In this document: one piece after another, positions 8,584 to 18,870 of the stretch
Layout: each line of letters begins with the position of its first letter
Position numbering within the stretch: the stretch's first letter is position 1
Assembly (NCBI RefSeq): GCF_000697965.2
Contig: NZ_CP015880.1
Location: 2,418,001-2,482,000 of the forward strand
Source of the DNA: Ensifer adhaerens
GTDB taxonomy: Bacteria; Pseudomonadota; Alphaproteobacteria; Rhizobiales; Rhizobiaceae
Reading direction: 5' to 3'
DNA length: 64,000 bases
Translations under genes and position numbers: made by a program
Notes under the pieces: generated by a model
Seen by the model: the letters and a program-made list of their open reading frames with translations, nothing else
The model's database searches: none
What the model was told of the DNA's origin: nothing

Positions 8584-8990
8584 ACCAATGCTGGTCAGCG
8601 TGCCGCCATAGTTGAAGACCCGGTAGATGCCGGCGCCGAAGCTGCCGCCGGAGGAGACGGAAACGTTGAGCGTGCCGTCGAGCACCAGGTTGCCACCGAC
8701 ATCGACAAGATCGTTGAGCGCGCCACCGGCGACATTGGCCTGGCCGAATTCGAAATCGACGATGGAAGCGGCAGCGAGCGACAGATTGCCATTGATCGTC
8801 AACGTTCCGGGCTGTTGCCGAGCGCCAGCGTGCCGCGTCGTTCACGACGACGCTGCCGCCGATCGTGCCGTTGCCGCCGAGCACGGCGCCAGAACCAACC
8901 GTCGTCAGTCCGGTTGCAATCGACTGGTTGCCGTTGACCAGCAGCTTGCCGGCATCGACGTTCGTGGCACCCGAATAGCTGTTGCGCCGG
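8584..8990 (-). pseudogene. Remnant of an autotransporter passenger domain
   Basis: Reading leftwards, three frame segments join into a typical autotransporter repeat: NSYSGATNVDAGKLLVNGNQ and TVGSGAVLGGNGTIGGSVVV, then GGTLALGNSP, then TLTINGNLSLAAASIVDFEF and GIYRVFNYGGTLTS. The joins near 8835-8841 and 8808-8812 each need one extra G to keep frame. There is no signal peptide, no beta-barrel and no start or stop of a full gene, so this is an internal fragment of a much larger surface protein. Both edges end abruptly. Confidence 0.7.
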
Positions 8991-9004
8991 AGAGGATCCG
9001 TCGC

Positions 9005-9331
9005 TCACGATCCTTGCATGAGGTGACGTGCAATCTGCACCAGCGCTGCATCGCTGCCGTCTGACCCCTTTGTTCGTTTTCCCGCCTCCAGCCAGCAAAC
9101 GTTCATGACCGCCAGAATGTCGTCATCCGACTGGACCACGCCTGCCGCGTCAAAGTCTCTTCGAATGATCGCAAGAATGTCGCTGCGTTCGACCTCCAGC
9201 GCCGCCATCGCAAGACCATCCGAGTAGGTCTTGGCATTTTCGCCGGCAAGGGCCAGTTTCTCCGCCGCCCAAAAGCCAACCAGCTTGTTGCGACGTACGA
9301 TTCGCACCATTTCCGCGCCCGGACCAGCCAT
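9005..9331 (-). CDS. DUF1476 / ATPase-inhibitor zeta-subunit-like protein
   Basis: 108 aa from ATG 9331, with GGAG eight bases upstream. The core RRNKLVGFWAAEKLALAGENA is the signature region of the alphaproteobacterial F1-ATPase inhibitor zeta subunit (DUF1476), followed by the expected VERSDILAIIRRDFDAAGV helix pair. The protein lacks the longer acidic N-terminal helix (the inhibitory part in studied zeta proteins) and is otherwise divergent. It may be a paralogue that has lost or changed ATPase inhibition. It sits between the autotransporter remnant and the tRNA gene. Confidence 0.7.
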   Translation of the reverse strand: MAGPGAEMVRIVRRNKLVGFWAAEKLALAGENAKTYSDGLAMAALEVERSDILAIIRRDFDAAGVVQSDDDILAVMNVCWLEAGKRTKGSDGSDAALVQIARHLMQGS

Positions 9332-9531
9332 CGAAATTCTCCATTGCCGCCTGGCCGGCCATCCTAGCAGAAACCACGAGGAAGAGGGTTGGATTATCCG
9401 ACGTTGGCGGAACATGCCGTGCGCAATTTCGCGTCGTGCAAAGTCGCTGGAAGTGTCCCCAACCTGCGCGCACATCAAATCTGGGCAAAAATCAGCCAGA
9501 AAACCTAGAAAACTCAATGTTCGCAAGTGAC

Positions 9532-9607
9532 TGGTGGGCCCGGAGGGACTCGAACCCCCAACCAAGCGGTTATGAGCCGCCGGCTCTAACCATTGAGCTA
9601 CAGGCCC
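9532..9607 (-). tRNA. tRNA with anticodon CAU, most like tRNA-Ile2 (lysidine type)
   Basis: A 76-nt cloverleaf reads leftwards. The acceptor GGGCCTG pairs with CGGGCCC, followed by discriminator A and an encoded CCA. The D arm begins AGCTCAATGGTTAGAGC. The anticodon stem GCGG/CCGC encloses CTCATAA, giving anticodon CAU. The T arm carries TTCGAGT. The arm GGCGGCTCATAACCGCTTGG closely resembles the minor isoleucine tRNA (E. coli ileX) rather than elongator or initiator tRNA-Met. It would then read AUA after TilS converts C34 to lysidine. Automatic callers often label this type tRNA-Met. Confidence 0.92.
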
Positions 9608-9866
9608 ACTCTGGATCCGCTCCTGTCCTTAAACCGTAACGGTCCAGGGATAAGACACGGGGCAGCAACTTTAAGTGCTACGGTGGCCTTTGCGCTTCTG
9701 AACGAGGCGTGGCACCGTCGTGATCCAGGCCCGCGAACCAATGGCAGTTTGCGGGTGGCCAAGGCTCTAGCGGAAAACCTTTTTGCGGACAAGCCATTGC
9801 CGCAATGCTCACACAATCGATAGCCAAGAAGACGCTTGGGACGGAACAACCGGAGAGACATTGAAG

Positions 9867-10607
9867 ATGATTTCCACACGCACTGCCCGCACGCTTTCGA
9901 TCGCCGCCTTCGCTGCGGCTTTTGCTGGCGTTGCCGCCGCTCAGGCGCAGGAGACGGACAAGGACAAGGCCACCATCGTCGTTGCCGGCGAAGGCCGCGC
10001 GACGACCGCGCCGGACATGGCAGTCCTGCAGCTGAGCGTCGTCAAGGATGGCAAGACCGCGCGTGAAGCGCTGGACGCCAACAACAAGACCATGGCCGAA
10101 GTGCTGAAGGCGCTGAAGGACGGCGGCATTGCCGATCGCGACCTGCAGACGAGCGGCTTCATGCTCAACCCGCAATACAGCTACCCGACCAACACCGACG
10201 GCAGCAACCGCGCGCCGGAGTTGATCGGCTACCAGGTGACGAACGGCGTCAGCGTCCGCGTTCGCGATCTCGCCAAGCTCGGCGAAGTGATCGACAAGTC
10301 GGTTTCGCTCGGCGTCAACCAGGGTGGCGGCGTACAGTTCACCAACGACAAGCCGGAAGCCGTGATCACCGAAGCGCGCAAGGCAGCCGTTGCCGATGCC
10401 GTTGAGAAGGCCAAGGTGCTGGCCGAAGCGGCCGGCGTCTCGGTCGGCAAGATCGTCAACATCTCCGAGCAGGGCTTCCGCCCCGAGCCGGTGCCGATGA
10501 TGCGCGCCGGCATGGCCAAGGAATATGCCGCCGACGCCGTTCCGGTCGCAACCGGCGAAAACAGCTACAACGTGACGGTCAACGTGACCTTCGAAATCAA
10601 GCAGTAA
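9867..10607 (+). CDS. SIMPL (DUF541) domain periplasmic protein
   Basis: 246 aa from ATG 9867, preceded by GGAGAG. The signal peptide RTARTLSIAAFAAAFAGVAAAQAQ ends about residue 25. The mature part begins TIVVAGEGRATTAPDMAVLQ and continues with VKDGKTAREALDANNKTMAEV and a C-terminal GENSYNVTVNVTFEI, the SIMPL/DUF541 fold. Members are periplasmic or outer-membrane-associated and some have been linked to oxidative-stress tolerance, but the biochemical activity is unsettled. It appears monocistronic, with terminator-like hairpins directly downstream. Confidence 0.87.
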   Translation: MISTRTARTLSIAAFAAAFAGVAAAQAQETDKDKATIVVAGEGRATTAPDMAVLQLSVVKDGKTAREALDANNKTMAEVLKALKDGGIADRDLQTSGFMLNPQYSYPTNTDGSNRAPELIGYQVTNGVSVRVRDLAKLGEVIDKSVSLGVNQGGGVQFTNDKPEAVITEARKAAVADAVEKAKVLAEAAGVSVGKIVNISEQGFRPEPVPMMRAGMAKEYAADAVPVATGENSYNVTVNVTFEIKQ

Positions 10608-10618
10608 GGCTTGTCAGC

Positions 10619-10695
10619 AACGCCCGCGGCCAAGCGCGGGCGTTCAGCGATCGAACGCCCCTGGTGCCAAGGATGGGTGCCGGGGGCTTTTCTTT
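10619..10695 (+). terminator. Tandem hairpins after the SIMPL gene
   Basis: AACGCCCGCG (10619-10628) pairs perfectly with CGCGGGCGTT (10635-10644). A second, G-U-containing stem between about 10657 and 10688 is followed by TTTTCTTTT. Together they plausibly end the SIMPL transcript. Confidence 0.6.
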
Positions 10696-11277
10696 TGGGC
10701 GCTGGTGCTCGCGATGCACTCGACTAAGACCGGGCCCGGCGCTGAACGCCGTCCGACCTCCAGGCTTAAATTTGCCGGCACCTGCTTTGACATCGCTTCC
10801 CGCGCGCGATTTGCTGCCGCCCCTAGCCCTTCGGCATCGCCCGCGACCGCTCCGCGATCTCCGCCTGGCGTCGCCCTCGCCTCCACGTCCTCGTCATCTT
10901 CGCCGCTAAAGCGGACCTCCAGCCACATCGCATGGATCGTTGGTCCCGAGTGTTCGGTCGAGGAGATCCTTGGCAGGTATTCCGGGCGATGGCTGACACA
11001 TGGGCTGGATCTGGTCTGAAGAAGATCAGCCGATGCCTAGGCCGCAGATGTCCGCGATGGAATTGCGCCGCGCGTTCATTCGTCTGGCAATGCTAGAGGG
11101 CAAACCGGCCGGAACCTTGCCGTCGGTTCGGCAACTACGGTGCCTGACACGACGATCGCCCGAGCGGACGATTCGCACGTGTGGACCGCGCTGTCGGCCT
11201 GATCCACTTCGCTTCGTTCACGCGTCCCGACCAGGACTGCGCGCAACCGGCGCCCCTTGGTCGCTGCGGCGTCAAAC
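10696..11277. other. Stretch without a convincing gene
   Basis: Open frames exist on both strands but are rich in Arg, Pro and Ser, as expected for non-coding GC-rich DNA. A short segment read from ATG 11034 (PRPQMSAMELRRAFIRLAML) looks protein-like for about 30 residues, then degenerates, and may be a gene remnant. Nothing recognisable otherwise. Confidence 0.4.
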
Positions 11278-11308
11278 AAAAAGCCCCCCATGCCTTGGCA
11301 TGAGGGGC
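11278..11308 (-). terminator. Rho-independent terminator of the small exported protein gene
   Basis: Read leftwards, GCCCCTCATGCC and GGCATGGGGGGC form a long stem with a two-base loop, followed by a TTTTTG run. It lies 48 bp past the stop of the gene at 11357. Confidence 0.8.
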
Positions 11309-11356
11309 CATTCTTCCGCCGGCCGGGGGAGACGAGGCGGGAAGATTGCTTAGGTG

Positions 11357-11743
11357 TTACCAGCGGCCGATCGTCGGGCAGCCGCGGGCGTTCGCAAACA
11401 CGATCGTCTGGCGTTGGCCGTGGCGACGGCCTTCGACGACGACGCGGCGCGAAGAGACGTCGGCGACATAGGCGCGGCGGAGTCCACGATCGCGGGCCTT
11501 GTCGACGGCCATCCAGGGCGCGCAACGGCCGCGGCGGTCACGGTCCCAGTGGCGGTCACGGCCGCGACCCCAGTCGCGCTCGTCACCGTAGCCGCCGTCG
11601 TAGTCGCGATACTGGACATCGACGCCACCGCGCGGGCCGAAACCGAATTCGATCGATTCCGCCGAAGCGGTGGAGGCGGCACCCAGCAGGCCGGTAAGTC
11701 CGATGACGGCGGCGGCAGCGGCGTTAAAAAGGCGGTTCTTCAT
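11357..11743 (-). CDS. Small exported Gly/Arg/Asp-rich protein of unknown function
   Basis: 128 aa from ATG 11743, with GGAGAG seven bases upstream. The signal peptide MKNRLFNAAAAAVIGLTG runs to about residue 27 (STASA-E). The mature protein begins with a low-complexity RDYDGGYGDERDWGRGRDR tract and ends with a compact part (CAPWMAVDKARDRGLRRAYV, then VVVEGRRHGQRQTIVF) holding two cysteines. This layout is common among small rhizobial periplasmic proteins of unknown role. It is monocistronic, with its own strong terminator. Confidence 0.75.
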   Translation of the reverse strand: MKNRLFNAAAAAVIGLTGLLGAASTASAESIEFGFGPRGGVDVQYRDYDGGYGDERDWGRGRDRHWDRDRRGRCAPWMAVDKARDRGLRRAYVADVSSRRVVVEGRRHGQRQTIVFANARGCPTIGRW

Positions 11744-12150
11744 AAGATCTCTCCAAGCTTGAAGGGTTCGAGGGGCAATCACCGTCCCAAGCGATTGATC
11801 AGAGAATAGGGTCGCCAAGCTGAACGACAGCGGAACCCGATGTTCATGGGACGTTCAGATTGCCAGAACGTGATGACCACACGCGCGTGGAGGAGACTTT
11901 CGTGCAAGTCACAGTCGATAAGGCATTGCTTATAAACAAGTATTTCGAAGGGCTTTGACCGCGGCCAAGGCGCTGGGACGCGCCTTCGCCTGCGCTTGGA
12001 CAAGCGGCGAATCAGCCGCCGTCATCGGCGTGCCAGAGGTGATTCGCGCCCGTATTTTCCCGATCAAGACATGATCGGTCATCCGGCGGTCAGTAAGAAA
12101 ACTTGAAAATGAAGGGGCGCGACCGTCAGGAGCGGTCGGCTACGCGTCGC
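11744..12150. other. Intergenic stretch, no gene seen
   Basis: The part next to 11744 is AT-richer and should hold the leftward promoter of the small exported protein. The remainder shows no RNA gene, repeat or credible reading frame. Confidence 0.45.
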
Positions 12151-12555
12151 TCAGCCGGCAAGCGCCCGCTCAAAGACGCGAATATTGCGATAATGGCTGA
12201 GGCGGGTGATGGCGCCGTCCTCGATCTCGAAGACGAGCACGCTGGGAATGGAGTAGCTCTGGCCAGTCGCAGGGGGAAAGCCTTCCATGGTCTCGCGGTA
12301 GGTGCCCCGTACCGTCAAATCGGCGGCCACGCGCTGGCCGAAGGCATCGCGCATCAGTACCACGTCTCCGAACTGCTCGTCGAATCGGCGCAGATAGTTC
12401 ATCAGCCAGGCGCGCAAGGGGCCGACGCCGACGGTGCGTTGACCGGTCAGCGAATCGAGTTCGATGTCCTCATGCACGAGCCGCGCCAGCGCCTCGAAAT
12501 CCCGCTGGTTCAGCGCCTCGATAAAGCCGCTGGCAATCGTCTGTGCATCGGTCAT
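12151..12555 (-). CDS. NTF2-like / SnoaL-like family protein
   Basis: 134 aa. The opening IASGFIEALNQRDFEALARL and VHEDIELDSLTG, together with GPLRAWLMNYLRRF, follow the cone-shaped NTF2/SnoaL fold (ketosteroid isomerase-like). The end (VFEIEDGAITRLSHYRNI) gives the last two strands. Members include small isomerases, lyases and non-enzymatic binding proteins, and the sequence does not reveal which. The next gene on this strand begins about 100 bp upstream of the YjbQ gene's stop, so they may not be co-transcribed. Confidence 0.8.
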   Translation of the reverse strand: MTDAQTIASGFIEALNQRDFEALARLVHEDIELDSLTGQRTVGVGPLRAWLMNYLRRFDEQFGDVVLMRDAFGQRVAADLTVRGTYRETMEGFPPATGQSYSIPSVLVFEIEDGAITRLSHYRNIRVFERALAG

Positions 12556-12655
12556 TCCGGTTCCTCCCTAGCCTCGAAGGCCGGTTCCCAAGCCCTTGCT
12601 CTCGCCCCTTTATCTAGAACCCTTGCGCCGCCGTTCAATCGTCGGCGCCGGCCAA

Positions 12656-13078
12656 TCAGGCGGAAAGATGCAGGACGATCTCGCGGCGATGCGGGCGGTC
12701 GCGATGCTCGAAGAGGTAGAGCCCCTGCCAGGTGCCGGTGAGCATCCGGCCACCACTGACGGGAATGCCGAGCGATACCGGCGTCAACGCCGCCTTGATA
12801 TGTGCCGGCATATCGTCGGGGCCTTCCTGGGTGTGCACGATCCAGCGCATGGAGGGATCCGAGGACGGCGGCACGAGGCGGCGGAAAAAGGCGTCCAGAT
12901 CGCGCTTCACGTCCGGGTCGGCGTTTTCCTGGATGAGAAGCGAACAGGAGGTGTGCCGCACGAAGACCGTGAGCAGCCCCTCGCCTGCCGCGTTGGCGCG
13001 CACGAAGGCCGCCGCCTCGTCGGTAAATTCATAGAGCCCCTGGCCATGGGTGGCGATGGTGATGCGCGTTTGCGGCAT
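12656..13078 (-). CDS. YjbQ / UPF0047 family protein (thiamin-phosphate synthase-like)
   Basis: 140 aa from ATG 13078. The motif VRHTSCSLLIQENADPDVKRDL is diagnostic of the YjbQ/UPF0047 family, with conserved His residues (HTSC, MRWIVHTQEGPDDMPAHIKA) that form a probable metal-binding pocket. Family members form trimers, and some show weak thiamin-phosphate synthase activity; the physiological role is uncertain. The C-terminus GTWQGLYLFEHRDRPHRREI matches family length. A longer frame extends upstream, but this ATG starts where the family begins. Confidence 0.85.
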   Translation of the reverse strand: MPQTRITIATHGQGLYEFTDEAAAFVRANAAGEGLLTVFVRHTSCSLLIQENADPDVKRDLDAFFRRLVPPSSDPSMRWIVHTQEGPDDMPAHIKAALTPVSLGIPVSGGRMLTGTWQGLYLFEHRDRPHRREIVLHLSA

Positions 13079-13204
13079 GAAGGCCTCCGGCAGGCGGTCG
13101 CATCCGCCCGAGAGGCGGTGCGACCCGTTGATATGCCCAATGCTTTTATCCCCGGACCGTTCCCGGTCCAAGGCGATCTGCCGCAATCCGTCGCGGTGGC
13201 GTGC

Positions 13205-13564
13205 CTACATCTCCAGGAAGGTCTCGAAGCCGCCATAGATCATGCGCTTGCCGTCGAACACCTGCTTCCAGGCATCGCCCTGCAGCCGCGGATCGGCCAT
13301 GACCTTGGCAACGATCGCGTCGCGCTCGGCGCGGGATTTGTAGGTGATCCAGGAGAACACCACCGTCTCATCGTCCTTGGCCTGCACCGAGCGGGGAAAG
13401 GACGTCACTTCGCCATAGGGCGCGTCATCCGCCAGGCATTCGGTGTAGGCGAGCGCGCCGTGCTCCATCCACACCGCACCCGCCGCCTTCGCCATCGCCT
13501 TGTAGGCCTCGATATTCGCCTTCGGCACGGCAACGATAAAGCCATCCACATAGGTCATCGACAT
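13205..13564 (-). CDS. DUF1428 family protein
   Basis: 119 aa from ATG 13564, with GAGGAG just upstream. The sequence MSMTYVDGFIVAVPKANIEA, then AGAVWMEHGALAYTECLADD and VVFSWITYKSRAERDAIVAK, matches the DUF1428 family of small ferredoxin-like alpha/beta proteins related to antibiotic-monooxygenase-type dimers. No activity is established. It is divergent from the VOC protein gene with a 153-bp shared promoter region; both belong to small-molecule-binding folds. Confidence 0.87.
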   Translation of the reverse strand: MSMTYVDGFIVAVPKANIEAYKAMAKAAGAVWMEHGALAYTECLADDAPYGEVTSFPRSVQAKDDETVVFSWITYKSRAERDAIVAKVMADPRLQGDAWKQVFDGKRMIYGGFETFLEM

Positions 13565-13717
13565 AGTCTCCTCTGTTCGTTCTACGAGCATAGGACGCAG
13601 GACGGCCAAGAGTTCCGACATCGGGACGGAATTTTCTTTCAAGTGCGGCGCTGCTTTTGTCGGAACCGCGCTTCCCCGTTCGTCCTTGGCCGGTAGCATC
13701 CAAATCGGGAGACACCC

Positions 13718-14170
13718 ATGCAGAAGATCACGCCGTTTCTCTGGTTCGACGATCAGCTGGAGGACGCCATCGCTTTCTACACCGCCATTTTCCGCAACAG
13801 CCGCATCACCGACGTGAAGCGGGGCCCCGACGGCAGGGCCTTTACCGCGTCCTTCGAGATCGAGGGGCAGCACTTCATGGGGCTCAACGGCGGGCCGCAT
13901 TTCAAGTTCAGCGAGGCCGTGTCGTTCTTCCTACGCTGCTCCGACCAGGCGGAAGTCGACTACTTCTGGGAAAGGCTCTTGGACGGCGGCACGCCGCAGC
14001 ATTGCGGCTGGCTGAAGGACAGGTTCGGTCTTTCCTGGCAGATCATCCCGGACGCCCTGATGCGTCACCTCGGCGATCCTGATCCGGCGCGTGCGGCCCG
14101 CGCCCAGCAGGCGATGATGGGCATGGTGAAGATCGATGTCGCGGAACTTGATCGCGCAGCCGCTGGTTAA
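13718..14170 (+). CDS. VOC-superfamily protein, PhnB-like
   Basis: 150 aa. MQKITPFLWFDDQLEDAIAF and YTAIFRNSRI are the opening of the PhnB-like '3-demethylubiquinone methyltransferase' group of the vicinal-oxygen-chelate superfamily. GQHFMGLNGGPHFKFSEAVS and GWLKDRFGLSWQIIPDAL complete the paired beta-alpha-beta modules. The methyltransferase name is a legacy of family annotation; most members have no proven reaction. Divergent from the DUF1428 gene. Confidence 0.87.
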   Translation: MQKITPFLWFDDQLEDAIAFYTAIFRNSRITDVKRGPDGRAFTASFEIEGQHFMGLNGGPHFKFSEAVSFFLRCSDQAEVDYFWERLLDGGTPQHCGWLKDRFGLSWQIIPDALMRHLGDPDPARAARAQQAMMGMVKIDVAELDRAAAG

Positions 14171-14214
14171 GCGGAAGAACGGTCCCCTGGCGCCGGCTCA
14201 ACCGGGCTGCGGCG

Positions 14215-14784
14215 TCAGCTGCCGCAGCCTCTGAGCTGCTTGCTGTAGACCTGGGCCATGCCGGCCGCCCGCTTGGCGCCGTTCTTGGCCGTATCGCTCC
14301 AGTTGCCTCGGGAATAGCCGCCGTGGCCATGGTAATAGGCGATGTAGAGCCTGTAGGCGTCGTTGAGGGCGATGCCGTTCCGCTGGGCACTTTCGCGATG
14401 GTACCAGGCGATGAAGCGGATCGCGTCGCCGAAGTCCGAACGCCGCGCTGCCCAGCGGCCGGTCTCGCTCTGATAGCGCGCCCAGGTGCCGTCGAGCGCC
14501 TGGGAATAGCCGTATGCTGTCGAAGCGCGCGTCCAGGGGATGAAGCCGAAAAGCTTGGTGCGTGGCGGACGGGCATTATGGCGGAAGCCGGATTCGGTGT
14601 AGATCGTCGCCATCAGGATCGGCACGGGCACGCCGTATTCACGCTGGGCGCTATAGGCTTCCCGGCGCCAATTGTTGAAAAGGCCATCTTGCTGCTCGAA
14701 AACCGCGCAGGCATTCCGGGTGTCTCTCGGCACCGTTCCGCAGCCGGCCAGCAACAGGAGGACGACGACAAATACGCAACGCAT
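14215..14784 (-). CDS. Lytic-transglycosylase-like lipoprotein
   Basis: 189 aa from ATG 14784. A short signal with lipobox (VVLLLLAGC) predicts lipid anchoring. The mature domain has the SLT-like pattern YGVPVPILMATIYTESGFRH, in which the Glu of YTESGF is the expected catalytic acid, then ASTAYGYSQALDGTWARYQ and a late IAYYHGHGGY. It likely cleaves peptidoglycan glycan strands in the periplasm. It is convergent with the VOC gene and divergent from the LprI-like gene. Confidence 0.83.
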   Translation of the reverse strand: MRCVFVVVLLLLAGCGTVPRDTRNACAVFEQQDGLFNNWRREAYSAQREYGVPVPILMATIYTESGFRHNARPPRTKLFGFIPWTRASTAYGYSQALDGTWARYQSETGRWAARRSDFGDAIRFIAWYHRESAQRNGIALNDAYRLYIAYYHGHGGYSRGNWSDTAKNGAKRAAGMAQVYSKQLRGCGS

Positions 14785-15035
14785 CGCAGAACCTCTTGCT
14801 TCCCCGCAGCACGGCGATTGCGCGCAAGGCAATGCCGCGGGAAAAATGCTCGAACACCACGGGCCGCCCGTCGGGGCCGCGGCGCTCCAGAGATTGATAA
14901 AACGTAAACCTTAAGGATCTCTTTTGATTCAAAGGAGAACCATCGAAGGCCCGGCCATTGAACTTTCGCCACCGGAGGTTTTACGATCCACGGGAGACAT
15001 GCAGCGCCAGCCATAGGGCGCAAAGGAGCGTATCG

Positions 15036-15449
15036 ATGAAAATATCCGCCTTGATGGTGCTCGCCTTCACGGGCTTGTTCGCCGCGACTGGCCTTGCGCG
15101 CGCCGACGAATGCGCCGATGCGAGCGACCAGGCGACGATGAATGTCTGCGCCGACAAGGCGCTGAAGGCCTCCGACGCCGAACTGAACGCCCTTTACAAG
15201 CAAATCCAGGGACGCCTGAAGGACGATGCCGACAAGACGAAGCTGCTGGTTGCCGCGCAAAGGGCCTGGATCGCCTATCGCGATGCCGAATGCGATTTCG
15301 CAAGCTCGGGCGTTGCCGGCGGCTCGGCCCAGCCGATGATCACGCTTGAATGCCGCGACGATCGCACACAGAAGCGCGTCGCCGACTTCAAGACCTATCT
15401 GAGCTGTGAGGAGGGCGATCTCAGTTGCGTCCTGCCGCCGGCAAACTGA
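15036..15449 (+). CDS. LprI-like (DUF1311) exported protein
   Basis: 137 aa from ATG 15036, with AAAGGAG upstream. The signal peptide ends near GLARA. The mature part shows the DUF1311/LprI pattern: CADASDQATMNVCADKALKA, DAELNALYKQIQGRL, LLVAAQRAWIAYRDAECDF and a terminal LECRDDRTQKRVADFKTYL. Paired cysteines suggest disulfides. The M. tuberculosis LprI protein inhibits lysozyme, but most proteobacterial members are untested. The stop overlaps the next gene by 25 bp, so the two are coupled. Confidence 0.85.
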   Translation: MKISALMVLAFTGLFAATGLARADECADASDQATMNVCADKALKASDAELNALYKQIQGRLKDDADKTKLLVAAQRAWIAYRDAECDFASSGVAGGSAQPMITLECRDDRTQKRVADFKTYLSCEEGDLSCVLPPAN

Positions 15450-16270
15450 TCCGGAAAAGAGCGACGGTCACGGCGCTCGTAGCGGCGCTTCTCTGCCACG
15501 CCGGCAGCAACGCCGGGGCGGCAGATATCGACGCGCTTTATCGCAGTGACGCGATCGTCACCGGCACGGGTGAGGCCAACCGTGCTATCGGTTTTCGCGA
15601 ATGCCTGCGTGAAGTGCTCGTCAAACTATCCGGCGATCCGATGATCACAGAGGCGCCTCGGTTTGCTGCAGCGGAGGCCAAGGCCGGCAGCTTCGTCTCG
15701 ACCTTCTCCTACCGCGATCGCCTCGAAGGCATCCCGATCCATGACGAACAGGGCACGCACGACCGCCCGCATGACCTCACCTGCCGGTATCACCCGGCAA
15801 CGCTGGACCCGCTTCTCGCAGAACTCGGCCGCAAGCCATGGCTCTCCCCTCGCCCGGCGATCGCCGTATGGCTGGCGGTCAAGGACCAGAAGCGCCGCTT
15901 CGTGCTGACACGCGACAGCAGTGAAAGTCCCTATATGGCGGATTCGCTTGAGGCAGCTGCAAAGCCGCTGGCGCTTTCGACCGTGCTGCCGGATGCGGCG
16001 ACCGTAACCGCCCGGAAACCCGCGCTCGACACCCTGCCGCAAGCGGATCCGGCGCAGCTCTTTTCACCCGTGACACAAACCGACGGCGACGTGCGGCTCA
16101 TCGGCACGCTCGTCTGGTCCGACGCCGCCCGTGGCTGGATCGCCCAATGGCAGATGGACGCGGGCGGCAAGCGTTACCGTTGGCAGTTGAGCGGCATCAG
16201 CTTTGACGACGCCTTTCGCAACGCCATGCGCGGCGCGGCCCGCATCCTCTCGGGAAACGGTGCGCCGTGA
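15425..16270 (+). CDS. DUF2066 domain exported protein
   Basis: 281 aa from a TTG at 15425 that overlaps the upstream gene. An N-terminal hydrophobic segment (TALVAALLCHAGSNAGAA) is a likely signal peptide. The mature part begins DIDALYRSDAIVTGTGEANR, with IGFRECLREVLVKLSGDP, the DUF2066 hallmark, and ends with a domain containing DVRLIGTLVWSDAARGWIAQ and FDDAFRNAMRGAARIL. The family is periplasmic and of unknown role. The start is uncertain because no ATG precedes the signal sequence. Confidence 0.8.
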   Translation: MRPAAGKLIRKRATVTALVAALLCHAGSNAGAADIDALYRSDAIVTGTGEANRAIGFRECLREVLVKLSGDPMITEAPRFAAAEAKAGSFVSTFSYRDRLEGIPIHDEQGTHDRPHDLTCRYHPATLDPLLAELGRKPWLSPRPAIAVWLAVKDQKRRFVLTRDSSESPYMADSLEAAAKPLALSTVLPDAATVTARKPALDTLPQADPAQLFSPVTQTDGDVRLIGTLVWSDAARGWIAQWQMDAGGKRYRWQLSGISFDDAFRNAMRGAARILSGNGAP

Positions 16271-16325
16271 ACGAGGCATCTGGCGTTGTGGCCGCGATTA
16301 TCCTCACGGCCGCAACACCGGCTGT

Positions 16326-16619
16326 TCATCCAAGCGAGGCAATCAGTTCGCGATAGGCAGCCTCAGGGAAGGCTTTCAGCGTCGTCGAGCGCACATTGCC
16401 GGCCATGCCAAGCGTGAGCGCGAAGCGTGCGGCCACCGCATCGTCAGGCGCTTCGACGATGGCCACCATGTCGTAGTCACCCATGGTCAGGAAGAAATGC
16501 TTGAAGGAGCCGCCCATCTCGCCGAGCACATTCCGTGCGAGGTCGAGCCTCTTCGGGGAATCACGCACATTCTTGACGCCCTGCTCGGTCCAGTTGAGGA
16601 GCATGACATACGTCGTCAT
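16326..16619 (-). CDS. GYD domain protein
   Basis: 97 aa from ATG 16619. MTTYVMLLNWTEQGVKNVRD and FFLTMGDYDMVAIVEAPDDA are the GYD-domain signature (named for the Gly-Tyr-Asp seen here as GDYD), a ferredoxin-like dimeric fold. Function is unknown; members are widespread and often stand alone, as here. It is convergent with the DUF2066 gene, 55 bp away. Confidence 0.87.
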   Translation of the reverse strand: MTTYVMLLNWTEQGVKNVRDSPKRLDLARNVLGEMGGSFKHFFLTMGDYDMVAIVEAPDDAVAARFALTLGMAGNVRSTTLKAFPEAAYRELIASLG

Positions 16620-16763
16620 CTGACACCTCCACGGGGGCACGCTTCACGCCCGCGGTGCGATTGCTCCCGCGTACAAGACGGGGTGCCCCAGATTACTGCG
16701 AAGGGGCGACTATACTCCCCGGCGAAAGCGCCCACAATAAATCGCATGGGTGAGGCGGAAACG

Positions 16764-16790
16764 AAAAAGCCGGGCACGTGGCCCGGCTTT
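16764..16790 (-). terminator. Rho-independent terminator of rpoD
   Basis: Read leftwards, AAAGCCGGGC and GCCCGGCTTTTT form a near-perfect stem around CACGT, with the T run at the end. It lies directly after the rpoD stop. Confidence 0.85.
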
Positions 16791-16812
16791 CGATCTTTCC
16801 ATGTACCCGACT

Positions 16813-18870
<2,058 letters not shown>

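Noticed and set aside
10705..11019. Plus-strand frame of 104 codons between the SIMPL gene and the small exported protein gene
   Set aside because: Ser/Pro/Arg-rich low-complexity translation, no ribosome-binding site and no family resemblance.
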